From Chinchilla lanigera (Eukaryota; Chordata; Mammalia; Rodentia; Chinchillidae), in the NCBI RefSeq assembly GCF_000276665.1, contig NW_004955446.1, positions 8,007,384 to 8,071,383 of the forward strand: DNA of 64,000 nt, written 5' to 3'. Below are positions 47,280 through 59,536 of the stretch, one piece after another. Positions within the stretch are counted from its first letter, which is position 1; every line of letters starts with the position of its first letter. The position numbers and the translations under genes were made by a program. The notes under the pieces are model-generated. The model did not search any database. It saw only the letters and a list, made by a program, of their open reading frames with translations, and was not told the DNA's origin.

Positions 47280-47455
47280 CATCCCACTAAATAATATATG
47301 GATACCTGTGTTTATAGCAGCACAGCTCACAATAGCTAAGTCATGGAAACAGCCTATATGTCTGTCAACAGATGAATGATGAAGAAAATGTGGTATATAT
47401 ATAAAACAGAGTCAAGCTCAGCCATAAAGGAGAATAATTTTGAGAAAGAAAAAAG
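47280..47455 (+). mobile_element. LINE-1 ORF2 3' fragment, sense
   Basis: 'gcagcacagctcacaatagc', 'taagtcatggaaacagcct', 'gtctgtcaacagatgaatg' and 'aagaaaatgtggtatatata' are the end of L1 ORF2. An A- and G-rich stretch that may be a decayed tail follows at 47440-47480. It precedes a separate L1. Confidence 0.85.
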
Positions 47456-47742
47456 AAAAGGAAAAAGAAGAAAAAGTGATAGGAGAAAAGGAATGAAGGA
47501 AGATAATGAAAAGTGCATTCAAGATATTTGGAACACCTTAAATGAAGCAGCACAACAAGATTCATATGGACAGATATTCACACTTCCAGAATATCTGAAA
47601 GTGAGGAGAAAATATTAATGACATAGAAAACCTATTCAATGAAATAATAATAAAATACTTCCCTAATCTTAAGAAAGATATGGATTCCATGTACTGGAGG
47701 CTTATAAGACCTCAGATAGACACGACCAGAAGTGATCTTCAC

Positions 47743-47840
47743 AGGGCCAGGGATGTAGCTCATTGGCACAGTACTTGCCTGATGAGTCCAAGGCCCTGAG
47801 TTTGATTTGATACCTGCTACAAAAAAAAGAAAGAAAGAAA
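47743..47840 (+). mobile_element. ID SINE, sense, inside L1
   Basis: Flanked by the exact 10-bp duplication TGATCTTCAC (47733-47742 and 47841-47850). The body 'agggccagggatgtagctc', 'attggcacagtacttgcctg' and 'gagtttgatttgatacc' is followed by an A-rich tail with AAAG units. Confidence 0.95.
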
Positions 47841-48777
47841 TGATCTTCACTACAGCATTGTATAAACTCTTAAAAGTACAAAACAAAGAATCAATTTAAA
47901 ATCTGCAAGGGAAAAGCTCCAGATCATAGTTAAGTCTATTTTCAACAAAGTCATAGAAAACTTTTCAGAAGAAACCCTTAGAACGATGTATGGCAACTCC
48001 TGAGACAAAATTACTGGCCACAAAAAATACTACCCTCAGTAAAGCTGTCTTTCAGTAATGAAGGAGAAATAAAATGCTTCTAAAACAAGCAAAAACTGAG
48101 GAAGTTCATGGGAACCAGGCCAATCTTACCAAAGAGGCTTCAGGGATTTCTACTTTCAGAAGCGAAGTAAAGATAACAACTATCATGAAAGCATACATCC
48201 TACTAGAAGAATAGATAACACAAAAGAGAAACAGAAAGGAGAAACAGTTACCAATACAGTAAACCATGGAATCACAAAGATGGACAAGTGAAAAAGAACA
48301 AGAATATTTTTAAAAAATAGAACATCAGTGATAAGACAGAAGGAAATCCTTACCCATCAATGCCAACCTTGAAGATAAATGGGCTAAATTCTCCAATTTA
48401 AATAAACAGACTGGCTGAGTGAATTAAAAGAAAAACAATAAAAACAAAACCAGAACATGTGGCTTACACGAAACTCACTACAGCAGTCAAGTCAAACACA
48501 GACTAAAAGTGAACAGATGAAGAAGTATATTCCCAGTAAATGGAAACCCAAAGGAAGCAGGGGTAGCTATACTTATATTTGACAAAATAGACATTTAAGA
48601 CAAAACTGTAAACTTTTAAGAGAAAAACTGTAAGGAGACAAGGAAGATCATTATATATGGTCAAGAAATCAATTAAAACAGAAGATACAGTGATTATAAA
48701 TCTATTTGCCCTTAATGTTGGAACATCCAATTTTATAAAACAAACACTATTCAACCTTCAAGGAGAGATAGGATACA

Positions 48778-48900
48778 GATACAATAATAATTATATTAAT
48801 TATACATTAATATTATAATTATCAACATTTAATTATATTATTAATATGTAATAAATATGTTATGCAATATATAATATTATTATATATTAATATAATTATG
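48778..48900. repeat. A/T-only expansion inside L1 ORF2
   Basis: About 120 bp almost wholly A and T, built of ATTATA and TTAATA-like units with many short self-complementary parts, sits where L1 ORF2 would read through a short 'caataataat' stretch. Confidence 0.8.
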
Positions 48901-50732
48901 AAAGGAGATTTGAACAATGCACTTTCATCAATGGACAAATCATCCACAAAATAATCAATGAAGAAACATCACAGTTACATTATTTTACAGAGTAAATGGT
49001 TTAAGATGTATAAATAGTGGACATAATATATTTTCTATAGCTATCACATGGAATGTTCTGGAGAATGTTTGGAAAATAGCCTAGAAAGAATAGGCTATGT
49101 ATCAGGCCACAAAATCAATCTTAATAAAAATTCTGTATCTTTTCTGATCATAATGGAATAAAACTAGAAATCAGCCACAAAAAATTTTTAGAAGTTACAA
49201 AAATGTATGGAACTTTTGAATGAATAATAGGTCATTGATAACCAGAAGGGAAATTTAAAAATTTCTTGAAGCAAATGAGATAGAAGCATAACATGCCCAG
49301 ACTTAAGAAATGTATAGCAAACATGGTACTAAGAGGAAATTTTATAATCATGAGTGGCTACATCAAAAATAGATTTCAAAAAAATAATCTAATAACATAT
49401 CCCAAGGATTTAGAAAAGCAAGAACAAACCAAATTAGAAGAATCAACAAAGATCAAAGCAAAAATATATTAAACAGAGGATAAATACAAAATGAAATACA
49501 AAATGAAACATGGAGCTGACTATTTTGAAAAGATGAACAAAATCAACAAGCCTTTACCCAGACTAAGAAAAAAAAGCAGGATCGAACAAATAAAATCAGA
49601 GATGAAGAAGGTCACATCATAACTGATACTATAAAAATATGTCATCATAAGGAATTATGATGAAAAATTATATGCTAAAGTTCAGAAAACCTAGAAGAAA
49701 TGGACAAATTTCAAAACACATATGACCTACTAAAATTTGAGAACATAAGAAGACTGAATGGATTAATAGCAAGTAATGACACTGAATCAGAAGTAATGTC
49801 TGTCAAAAAAGAAAAAGCCAAGAATGAATGGCTTTACTACCCATCTTTATTAATGTGAATTAATTAATTCTTTCAATGAAAGAATAATGCCTATTCTACT
49901 CAAACTCTTCCAAAGAATTTAAAGGGTAGGAGCCCTTCCAAATTCATTCTTTGAGGCCAGCGTCAATTACTCTGCTAGGCAGACAAGAGTGCAGTGATAA
50001 GAACAGCAATAACAACAAAGAAAGCTATGGGCCAACATCCTTGATAAATATAAATGTAAAATTTTTCAGCAAGATGCTGACAAATCTAAATCACAATAAA
50101 AAGATCATTCATTATGATCAAGTTGGTTTCACCCAAGGGTGCAAGGATAAACATAACTGGTGAACGTAATATACTGCATTGACAAAATGAAGAAGAAAAC
50201 TGTGGGATCAACACAGTTGAGGAAAAAAAATCATTAAAGTAAGATCATTCACCATAGCTACAAAAAAAATACAGTAGTACCTAGAAATAAAGTTAACCAG
50301 GGAACTAAAAGCCTCTACAGTGAGAAATAGGAAACACTGATGAAAGAAATTGAAAACATAAAAGACTTAAAGACTTTCCATGTTCATGGATTGTAAGAAT
50401 TAATACTGTTAAATATTTATATATCCAAAGTTGTTTATATATACAATGAAATTCCCATTAAAACACCAAAGATGTTCTTCACAGAATTTTTAAAAAAATC
50501 TTAAATTTCATATGGAAGCACAAAATACCCTGAATAGCCAAAGGAATCTTGAGTAAAAAGAACAACACTGTAGGTATCACAGCAACTGATTTCAAGACAT
50601 ACTACAGAGCCATAGTAACCAAACAAGAATGGTACTGGTATAAAACCAACACACAGATGAATGACATAGTGTAGAGAGCCCATGGATAAACTCACACCTT
50701 TACATAAAACTAATTCTTGAGAAAGGTGGTTG

Positions 50733-51190
50733 TATCAGTCAGTGCTCACTAGAGAAACCGATTTAATGCAAGATATATAAATGTATAAGAATTTATAAGA
50801 TTGGCTTATAATGGCCACCCATAGAGTTAGGTGTGGAAGAGCACAAAAGGTCTATCTGAGTGATGGGGATCTGAAGGTTCCAGTCAAAGGCTCACTGTAG
50901 TGTCCCCTCTGAGTTCGTATCAGAAGGCAGAATGGTCTGTGCTGAAAGCCAGGAGAAGATGTCCAAGGCGAAGGTGGTGAACATTGGAGCTCCTGCAAAG
51001 AAGCAGAAGCAAGTCATCCTTCTTCCCTTCCATCTTAATCCATTCAAGTGGCAAGCCTATTCATTGCTGTCACTCAGACCAAGGGTGGTTCTTCTGTCTT
51101 CAGTAAATCCCTTTGACCACACCTAAAACTATACTGATCCAGTTTAGTTGGGTGTTTCTTACTCAAATTGACACAATCAGTTCGCTATCA
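50733..51190. mobile_element. LTR-like insertion inside L1
   Basis: L1 homology stops at 'cttgagaaaggtggttg' and resumes at 'agaaaggacaacctcttc'. The insert starts 'tatcagtcagtgctcactag', carries 'ataagattggcttataatgg' followed by 'ccaccc', and ends 'actcaaattgacacaatc'. The 'ataagatt..ttataat' block recurs at 59952-59980, so both belong to one family, read here in the likely antisense orientation. Class not certain. Confidence 0.6.
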
Positions 51191-51816
51191 CGGAAGTAGA
51201 ACATACACAGAAGAAAGGACAACCTCTTCAAATGCTGCTTAGGAAGCGGGATGTCCATAGGCAGAAGATGGAACTCAAGCCCTTGCTTTGTCCTTGAACA
51301 AAAATCATCTCAAAATGGGTGAACAACCTAAATGTAAGAGGTGAAACTCTGAAACAGTTAGAAGAAAATATGGGGGAGACATTTCAAGACAGTGATACAG
51401 GAAATGATTTTTCTAGGTAGGACCCTAAAACTGTGTGAGACAAAAGTAAAAATTGCCAGAAAGGATTATATCAAACTAAAGAGTTACTACACAAAACCAG
51501 ACAAGAAATCCCCCAAAATGAACTCTTAACAGTGAAAATGGGGGAAATTATTTGTCAACTATTCATCTAATAGAAGGTTAATATCCAAAATACACAGGGA
51601 AATTTAAAAAACCTTCACAATAAGGGACAAGTAATCCAGTTTAAAAATGGTCGTGTAATCTGACACTTCTCAAAAGAAGTACAACTAGCTGATAAATATA
51701 TGAAGGATGCTCTGTATTATTATCCACCTCAGAAATACAAATCAAAATGACCATGAAATACTATCTCACCCCAGTTAGAATGCCTCTTAAAACAACAACA
51801 ACCACCTCCCACCAAA

Positions 51817-51832
51817 AAAAAAAAAAAAAAAT
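51817..51832 (+). repeat. Poly-A run inside L1 ORF2
   Basis: About 17 A residues follow 'cacctcccacc' in L1-derived sequence. No SINE body is visible upstream, so it is probably slippage. Confidence 0.8.
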
Positions 51833-52302
51833 AACACTTTGGGGAGAGTGCAGAGAACAGAGTACACTTGATGGAAACATAAATTATTAGTGCAGGCATT
51901 ATGCAGAAGAGTATGAAGGTTTCTCAAAAAACTAAAAAGTAGATCTACAACATGACTCAGCTACTCCACTTCTAGGTACATGTCCAATGGAAAAGTCAGT
52001 ATACCAAGCAAATATCTTCATGTCCATGTTTACTGTTTATTTATAAAAACTAAGACAAGGAATGAGCCTAAGTGCCCAGAAACGCATGAGTGGACAAAGG
52101 AAATGTAGTATATATTCACAATGGAGTACTGTGGAGGTATAAAGAATTAAATCCTGTCATTTGCAGTAAAATGGATGGAATCTGAGAACACTACCTTCAG
52201 TGAAATGTTAGACATAGAAAGAGGTACACGTGTTGTTTCTCATATATGGAAGCTAAAAATGTCAACCTGAAAGTAAAATAGTGGTTATTAGATGTTGGGA
52301 AT

Positions 52303-52340
<38 letters not shown>
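52303..52340 (+). repeat. (TG)n microsatellite in the L1 3' UTR
   Basis: About 18 TG units within the L1 3' end. Confidence 0.9.
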
Positions 52341-52345
<5 letters not shown>

Positions 52346-52680
52346 GGAGAGGCTAGGCTTGGTCAGTACCTGTTTTGTTCACATATAGAAATATCACACT
52401 GAGTCCCATTAACATGTACAAGTAGTATGTTAGTGAAAAATTTTAAGAAGCTATCCCTATACGTACCATAGTGCTACTAGACTAACATGCAATAAGATGC
52501 AATTTTCAGGATATGGAGAGGCTCATGGTGGCCCTCTTTGGGTTTGGTGTCCTAAGCTTATTTCTACTTATTATAATATTTTCAAAGTGTGATTGTGACA
52601 TTGTAATTATATGCTCTTTTGTGTTTCAGTTATAGTAAAAATAAAAATAAATATAACAAACTACAACAACCAAGTAGCTT

Positions 52681-53819
52681 CTAGGGAACTTATTAATTAT
52701 TCCTGGTAAGTCACAGCATCCTTCCATAACTCTCATCTGTATTAGTAAGTCTCATGTGGGAATAATAATCACAATATCTAACCCTTACCCCAAATATTGC
52801 ATTCTCTGCATGATTTATTTATATAGAACGGCAGGTTCTGCCCAAAAATCAGCCTAATTAGTGGTTGAACTGTTGCTTTCTCTAGTGATTTAATACCAGG
52901 CGTATTAATTTCAGTATCCAACAGAATGAAATGAATGTCCTGGGCTATTTTTCAAGGATATTTGACATCTTAGCGTTGGTCTAAAAATCAATTCACAGCA
53001 TTCAGTAGTGTGCTTTGGTGTTTTTTTTACAAAGCCTTTTGATCCTTACCTGAACTTTTGTTCATTTTGCACTATTTCAAAGTTTGCTATTTTGGAATAG
53101 AAGAGGTCAGCGCCACTTCAATGGTGTTTCTTATAGTCAGTTGGGTGTGCCGATTCAAGTACACCTGCTTTCCCCCCTTTTCTTGCTAAAGTAATTATAA
53201 CTTTCTCTCTAAATTTCTCTCTAAAGTAATTATAACTTTGAAGATTTGGTTTGGAACATTATTTTTGTTTTTCTGTCATTTAACTCTTAGGTATTCATAT
53301 TGTACCACATTCTTTTCTTAGTTATTAAGATTCTTAAGATCTCCTTATAGAGTCTTCTATAGCACTTACCAGAATCATCAGTTTCATTAGTAAGATTCAT
53401 GCAGTGGCTGCTGATATGTGGTTCATGGAATGGTGGTATAAAAAATACAATGATCTAGATATTATATTCTTTATGGTCTGAAAACTGAAGGCCATGGTGC
53501 AGTGAATTTCTCAGCAAATGCTACAGGGTGTCCACTCTACATGTAGTTTCATGTGCATATTGATACATGTTTATCAATATGACATGTTAGGCATAACATT
53601 CTGTGTTATACATTATGCATTATCCATCAACACCCATTTCAGCTTCCTAATAGTATACCCTTTGGTCTTGTCAAAGCTGGAAATATCTCTTAACCTCCTT
53701 GGAGATGAGGTAATGAATGTGGCTAAAGTTCTAGTCTGTTAGATGAATTCTTTCTGGGATTCCCCTGACACATGTCTGACCAAACACACTGAGTCATGAG
53801 ATGTAGTAGGTGGAAATGA
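52681..53819. other. Unassigned stretch
   Basis: A 19-bp unit (CTAAAGTAATTATAACTTT) is duplicated at 53186-53204 and 53221-53239. No repeat or gene recognised. The 74-codon frame at 53518-53742 has no domain. Confidence 0.4.
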
Positions 53820-54245
53820 AGCAAATCGTGCCCTCTGCAGTTTCATTTGCCATGCATGGCCATGGGGTTGTTTCCTTGCTTTGCTCTCAGCTTTGGCACC
53901 AATCCCAGGGTCCAGTCACTAGTTGTGTGGGTGTTAAGAGGCAGGGTGTGGGGTATCAGCTGTGGTAGTGAAGAGCATAGCAGGAACTGAAAGACTGAAG
54001 ATCTGGCCACAGCAGCAGCAGGGCAGCTTCTTGCTTGGGTGGCCCCTCGATGACAGTGGCTAGATAACCCAGCTGCTTTCCCATTGGTGTTTGCTTCCTC
54101 GCTGTGGCAGTGCACTGTGGTGGTGGAGCTGGCAGCATCCCGGAGTGGCAGGCAGTTTCTTGATCCCAGAAGAGGCAGCACTTCCTCTGGTGGCCCCGTT
54201 CAGTGGTGAGCCTTGGGAACTACTTCTGAAGGCTCAACTTAGAGG
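53820..54245. other. G+C-richer block of unknown nature
   Basis: Distinctly G+C-richer than its surroundings, with 'cacagcagcagcagggcagc' and 'gatgacagtggctagataac'. Frames of 112 and 60 codons on the minus strand and 73 on the plus strand overlap, none with a domain. It could be an unrecognised LTR or retrogene remnant. Confidence 0.35.
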
Positions 54246-54436
54246 TATTTCATCAGCCTTTCCTAATGAAAAGCCATTTAATTATCTGATTAAAATGTTT
54301 TGCTTGGAATAGCCACAGTAAATTCTGTTCTCTTTAACTGAACCATGACCAACGTCCCATTTGGCTATGTACATCCCTCTAAAATGTTCCAAGAAGAAGT
54401 CATTGAGCTTTTTTTTTCCCATCACAACCTTGAAGG

Positions 54437-54530
54437 AAATCAGTATGGAGATGTCTGAAAGAACTGAAATTAAACATTCCATATGACCCAGTTCTCCCTC
54501 TTTTAGGTATCTTCTCCGAAGAGCTTAAGA
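54437..54530 (+). mobile_element. LINE-1 ORF2 fragment, sense
   Basis: 'aatcagtatggagatgtctg', 'aaagaactgaaattaaac' and 'ccatatgacccagttctccc' match the conserved region near the ORF2 end. Very short. Confidence 0.7.
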
Positions 54531-55606
54531 CATTATTGAGCTTTATATTATCTATCGGGAAGTTGTGGAAGCATCATTATAAAGAAATCACAAATATAAT
54601 TATAGCTGGGTCTTCTTTTCAGGCCATTGCAGAATGTAGACACATAACCCCATGCTTCCCTTTACTGAGATGCTAGAGATATCCCTAGGTCCACTAACTT
54701 TAGTTATAAAACATTTCTTAAACTGCACTTTAAAGCCCAACAAAACTGAGTTGTTTAAACTACAAAAGCAAGAGCAAGCAGAAATGCAGACTCTACAGGA
54801 ACTGTTTTGCCTTTAGGGTCCTGTCACTCAAACTAGATTGAAAATGCCAGTATTGCAGTGGATGTCGAAGGCTACTTATTTCTGTAGGTTAAAGCTAATT
54901 AAAGGCCAAGGCAGTGGCTCCTATCATCAGGTGAATCATTTAGTTTAATTATTTTACGGAGTCAGCCTTCAGTTTTTGCCCTGCCTAGACATACTGCATG
55001 CTTGTGAGAAGAGACAGTGGTGGATAAGTGACAAAAATACTTGCTCAAAATGCTTTAAGGATGAAGGGTCAGCAGCATAATTTTCATACCTGAATAACTG
55101 TGCTATCCAGTTAGTCTCCAGAAAGAAGAGGGAAACACAGTCGGTCAGGTAACCATGAAGCCTGCTAGCTGAACAGAGAGGCAAACAGGAAGCTCACTAC
55201 TATGGCTTAGGAACAAATTTGTATCATCAAAGAAAATGATGTGTATTGATTAAGGTGGAAGACGTATAGAAAAGTTCTGAGCATATGTGAATTTAGTTCA
55301 TAACAGGAGTTTAAGAGCAAACAGGATTAGGTAGAGCAAGGATGGGCCAGGAACGGTGAGAAACTATACTTCTTCACATTCATACTCAGCTGTGTACAAT
55401 GCAGAGTCCTTTCCAAGTAGTGATTTACATACATGAAGGTTTAATCTATCCTGTTAATTAAAAGACATCTAGAAGTAGCATGGCAATTCTGCAAAGTCAT
55501 CGAGGACCCAATATCTTTTTAGTTTTGTTATCTATGTTTTAAACACATGGTTTCTATTGTCAAGGTCAACTCATGATCCAACATAGCTACTGGTTGGATC
55601 TAGCAC
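54531..55606. other. Unassigned stretch, possible MIR near 55360-55470
   Basis: 'aagtagtgatttacatacat' and 'gaaggtttaatctatcctg' hint at an antisense MIR. Otherwise nothing recognised. Confidence 0.4.
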
Positions 55607-55703
55607 CACATGTTAATCTTGGCTCCTAGGGAGGTGAAAGGATCACTTGAGCCCAGGAATTCTAGGCAAACTTGGGGAATATGGTGAGATCCCTTTCTAA
55701 AAA
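55607..55703 (+). mobile_element. 7SL-derived monomer SINE, sense (B1-like or older)
   Basis: 'cctagggaggtgaaaggatc', 'acttgagcccaggaattc' and 'atatggtgagatccctttct' follow the 7SL monomer order without the rodent internal duplication, suggesting an older monomer. Confidence 0.75.
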
Positions 55704-58229
55704 TTGCTGCTGGAGTTCCTAATGTCATGTCAGCTTTCCAGCCAGCACGACAGGACTCTCCTTCCCAAGGAGCCTAGACAATCCTTCCTCATATATCTCA
55801 CTGGTCTGAATCATATAGCATCACTAGTTGCAGGGAGGCTGGGAAATTTAGTCTGTTTGGCCAAGCAGTAATATATTTAGATAAAATTTGGGGTTCTGTT
55901 ACTAAGGGAGAAGCTGAACATAGATAGACAGTAGCCTACTTGTGATCTCTACCATAAAGGCTGAGTTAGACAGGAAATAAGTTTATGTTACTGTTGACCA
56001 TGGCCTTTTGGCCCTGTGCAGAGGCCTTTTTCTCTACCACCACAAGTGGAGTTTCTCGCATTTACTTCTGGGTGACCTAGGAAGTTGGGATTGTTTCCTC
56101 AGAATAGTGCCCCAATTGACTGAGTGTACACTCGGCTAGGTAAGGTTGGCAGTGACACCTGCAATCATTTTATCTGCCTGTTATAGAGTTTAATGGATTG
56201 AAACAATAGCAGATGCGAGCTGGACTTCTTTGGCACACTGCCTGTGACCCTTGTCTGACTAATGCCTCAGACACATGCCTACACCTGCTGAACCTCCTGA
56301 ACCATTCTAAGAATAGTAAACAAGGCAGGAATCTTTTTGAGATCCCCTATTATATGTAAGTACATTAAGATAATTTTAGTGTCATTAAAACCTGAATAAA
56401 GGCCTTTTAACTATCACAAAATGCCTAGATTATGATTCCCAACTGTCTAACATTTCTGATATCAGCTGTCTTTTCACTCATCGATGTAACCTTCCTCGCA
56501 TCTGTGAATATCTATGCTTCTGATCCTTGCCATGGATAGCTAAGGAGGGATGAAGTTGCTGGCCTGCCTCAGTTGCTATCTGGTTGGGAGACATGTGTGG
56601 AGGGCTCTTAGCTTAGACAGATGAGAAAAGAGGTAGGTTAAAGCTGGGACCCTGGAGAAAAAGAGCTTGACATAAAAGGAAAGCTTGAAGGCTTATTCAG
56701 TGTGAGATTGCCATGGGCCATCTTTAGGTAGACATATAACTGTACCCACCAGACACATAACTTTACCCAACTCTGGTGTTTCAAGATTCCACATGAATAG
56801 GCTCCTATGGAAGCCATGATTTACAGAGCTAGAGCCAGGATGTAACTGTGGATTACAGCCAAGTTGTTCCAACACAGGTGGAGTGACTCCTGTGGTGTTC
56901 TGAAGTGATAATTGGCTAGGATAATATTTGCTGGGTGGTGGTTCTAACAGATGGTGCTATTTGAAATCCTTTCCTACAATCTCCAGGAATGACTGTATAA
57001 CCTACTGTACCTAGGAGGCTTATTCAAATGGTTCACAACCTAGGCATATATTCCAACTGCTCGACAATCTGTTCAACAATCTGAATTCATGAAGTGAATA
57101 TTAAATTTTTAAAAAGAGAGACATATAACTGTTTCCCAAATTATTCTCCCCTCAATACATGCACATGTATATTTGCAACCCTTAAAAATTCACTTGGACA
57201 TGACTTTAATGCACAAAAGATAAAGAAGAACATTTAAAAAGTGTTAGGATTTAGGTACCTCCAATTTGTAAAAAGATATCAGTGTCCATTACCAGTGTTG
57301 GGCTGATGATGATTTGAAGAAATGTTTTCATCATTTGAAGTTTTTATTTGGTGATCTTATTTATAGATTTCATAAAGAGCCCTTTTACCTTCTTCCAGCT
57401 CAAGTAAGCAGTTGACTTGGCATCACATTCATGGAATTTGACTTGAAATGAAATCTTTTGGCTCTACCTTAGACAGTAAATGTCAACAGTTTAAATAGCA
57501 CGATCCCAGTCTTTAAATCTGCTTTCCTGCTGAATGGCGCAAATAGGAATAAAAAAGAATTCACTACTTTGAGAAACATGAACACTTTCTCTTTGATTTT
57601 CCTTAGATGAAGAGGTCTCTAATTGTGAGATCTTACTTTATTCATCGTAACTAGGAATGCCTCAATACTTTAATTAACAACAGTAACATATCCATTTCAT
57701 TTCTGTTTGTTTTTATTTTTCTTTGGTATATTTTTTTATATGAAATATCCATAAAGTTCCCTGAGCTTAGAGTTAATTTTTCTAGTATGAAGTCAGAAGC
57801 ATTCAGTCCTTGCATCAGAATATTAATTACAATCTGCACATGAGAAAAATAGCGATGTATTTTTTAGTAGGTGTTACTCTTAATATTTATCATTGTTATA
57901 TTTTAATAAATTTACCTTTTTCTGTTATACTGTGCTCCACTCAATACCCTAGCCTATCTATTTGATTCCAAATTTACTCTATAGTATTAGATTTTATTAA
58001 ATATATTTGGGGAAGGATTTCCTTGAAGATACTGTTTTATATCTATATGGTCATTAACATGACTTATATTAACATCAAAAGTATTAACAGAGATTCTTTA
58101 ACATCTTTTATTTAAATCTTAGCAAAATGGAATTATAGATTCTGTTTTCAGAGAAGACTTAGATATCAGATTCTTTCATTTCCTTACCTAATGTTAGGAC
58201 ACTGAAGTTTAAGATGTACTTTTAATATT
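55704..58229. other. Unassigned stretch
   Basis: No convincing repeat or gene. Frames are 60 to 62 codons and lack domains. Confidence 0.4.
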
Positions 58230-58711
58230 TGTATTAGGTTTCTGTTACCATGACAAAATACCTGAGATAATAAACTTTTAGAGAGTAAAGGTTTATTTTA
58301 TTTATTTATTTATTTATTTATTTATTTTTTTGGTTTTTCTCTGGTACTGGGAACCAAACTCACGACCTTGCACTTGCCAGGCAGGCGCTTTTTGCCGCTG
58401 AGCTAAATCCCCAGCCCCTATTTTAGCTCCCAGTTTTGGTTTCAAATCATGATTGGTTGGTTCCCTTGATTTGGGCTGGAGCAAGGCAACACATTGTGGC
58501 AGAGCATGGTGGACCAAAACTGCTCAGCTCAGGGCCCTGAAGCAAAAAGAGGAGTGGCTAAGGTCTCACATTCCCCTCCAAAGACATTAAGACCTAAAGG
58601 TCTCTGTTACACCTCACTTTCTGAAGGTTCTACTCCCTCTCAGTAGTACAACCCTGAGACCAAGACTTTAACCCTGGGCTTTCAGGGACATTCAAGATCC
58701 AGGTTATAGCA
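58230..58711 (-). mobile_element. MaLR-type LTR, antisense, split by an ID SINE
   Basis: Left landmarks are 'ctgttaccatgacaaaatac' and 'ctgagataataaac'. The right end is 'cattcaagatccaggttat' and 'agca', the reverse complement of a TGCTATAACC start. Without the ID the LTR is about 365 bp. Confidence 0.85.
58301..58418 (-). mobile_element. ID SINE, antisense, with (TTTA)n tail
   Basis: Flanked by TATTTTA (58294-58300 and 58419-58425). The tail is (TTTA)n on the plus strand and the body has 'ggtactgggaaccaaactc', 'cttgccaggcaggcgc' and 'gctgagctaaatccccag'. Confidence 0.9.
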
Positions 58712-59415
58712 CTAGTCATATATTTTTGTCCTCAGTTATAAAGGTAATATAAATTTCTCATGGAATTTTTATAATATAGAGACAAGCTGAAAAGAAAACT
58801 GAACAAATACCCTAGAAATTATCAAGGTTATCATATTGGAAATTGAATTTTCAGATATCAGACCTTGTATTATTTCACAAGAACTTTTATCTATAATGTG
58901 GTATGATGCATTTTATCTATAATGTGTTATAACTACTCTATTAATGATATGTCATAGTTCACCTGGGCTGTTTCAAAAATTTTTTTCCACTAAAACTATT
59001 TAATGGTGTATGAAATATATTTGTGAAGACCATTTTTATAGTTTAAAAAAATTTAAGATTTAAAAGAAATTTGAATTCTCAAAGGTAGATTTAATGGGTC
59101 AATGAATAATTTTGCTTAACATTACTTCACAAAGATCACATCTGTATCTCTGGACATTACAGTTGGCTTTTTTTCTGTGTTTGAGGCATCACGTGAGAAG
59201 CAGGGAGGAAAAACAATGAGGAGGAGGATGGAATCATAACAACCATTCAGAGTTTTTCTGCCTGGGTTCTTGTTTGTCAACTAAAAGGTATTTGTTGGCT
59301 GATGGGCAGTCATATTGAGCTAGCCTGCCCCACAGCTGTGCTTTTAGTGTTGATCCTGATGTCCAAGGGATAAGACTTCTGTTGTCTCATTGAGACATGG
59401 TAAACTTGAATGTTT
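58712..59415. other. Unassigned A+T-rich stretch
   Basis: A partly duplicated 'ttttatctataatgtg' occurs at 58887 and 58912. No gene or further repeat. Confidence 0.4.
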
Positions 59416-59521
59416 TTTTTTGTTTGTTTGTTTTTCGTTTTTCTTCCGGTACCAGGAATTGAACTCATGACTTTGCGCTTGCCAGGCAGGCACTTTGCCG
59501 CTGAGCTAAATCCCCAGCCCC
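59416..59521 (-). mobile_element. ID SINE, antisense, young-looking
   Basis: Flanked by a perfect 15-bp target duplication, TAAACTTGAATGTTT (59401-59415 and 59522-59536). The tail is T-rich with TTTG units. On the minus strand the internal A box (TAGCTCAGCGG) and B box (GAGTTCAATTCC) are intact. Confidence 0.95.
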
Positions 59522-59536
59522 TAAACTTGAATGTTT

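Larger units (their letters stand above)
47456..52680 (+). mobile_element. Long decayed LINE-1, sense, with insertions and an RT-core deletion
   Basis: ORF1-like sequence runs from about 47515 to 48230 ('gacatagaaaacctattcaa', 'cttccctaatcttaagaaag', 'gaaggagaaataaaatgctt'). ORF2 endonuclease begins about 48355 ('gataaatgggctaaattctc', 'gcaggggtagctatacttat') and the reverse-transcriptase fingers follow. Between about 50215 and 50245 the sequence jumps to a position well downstream, so the palm with its (F/Y)ADD box is missing. ORF2 C-terminal parts continue to about 52260 and a 3' UTR to 52680 ends in an A-rich tract. Stops and frameshifts are everywhere, so it is dead. Inserted are an ID (47743), an AT-rich expansion (48778) and an LTR-like element (50733). 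Confidence 0.85.

Noticed and set aside
47280..52260. Possible intact L1 or reverse transcriptase gene
   Set aside because: Stops and frameshifts throughout, insertions, and no (F/Y)ADD region.
59416..59521. tRNA-like A and B boxes
   Set aside because: They belong to an ID SINE derived from tRNA-Ala with a tail and target duplication, not to a functional tRNA gene.
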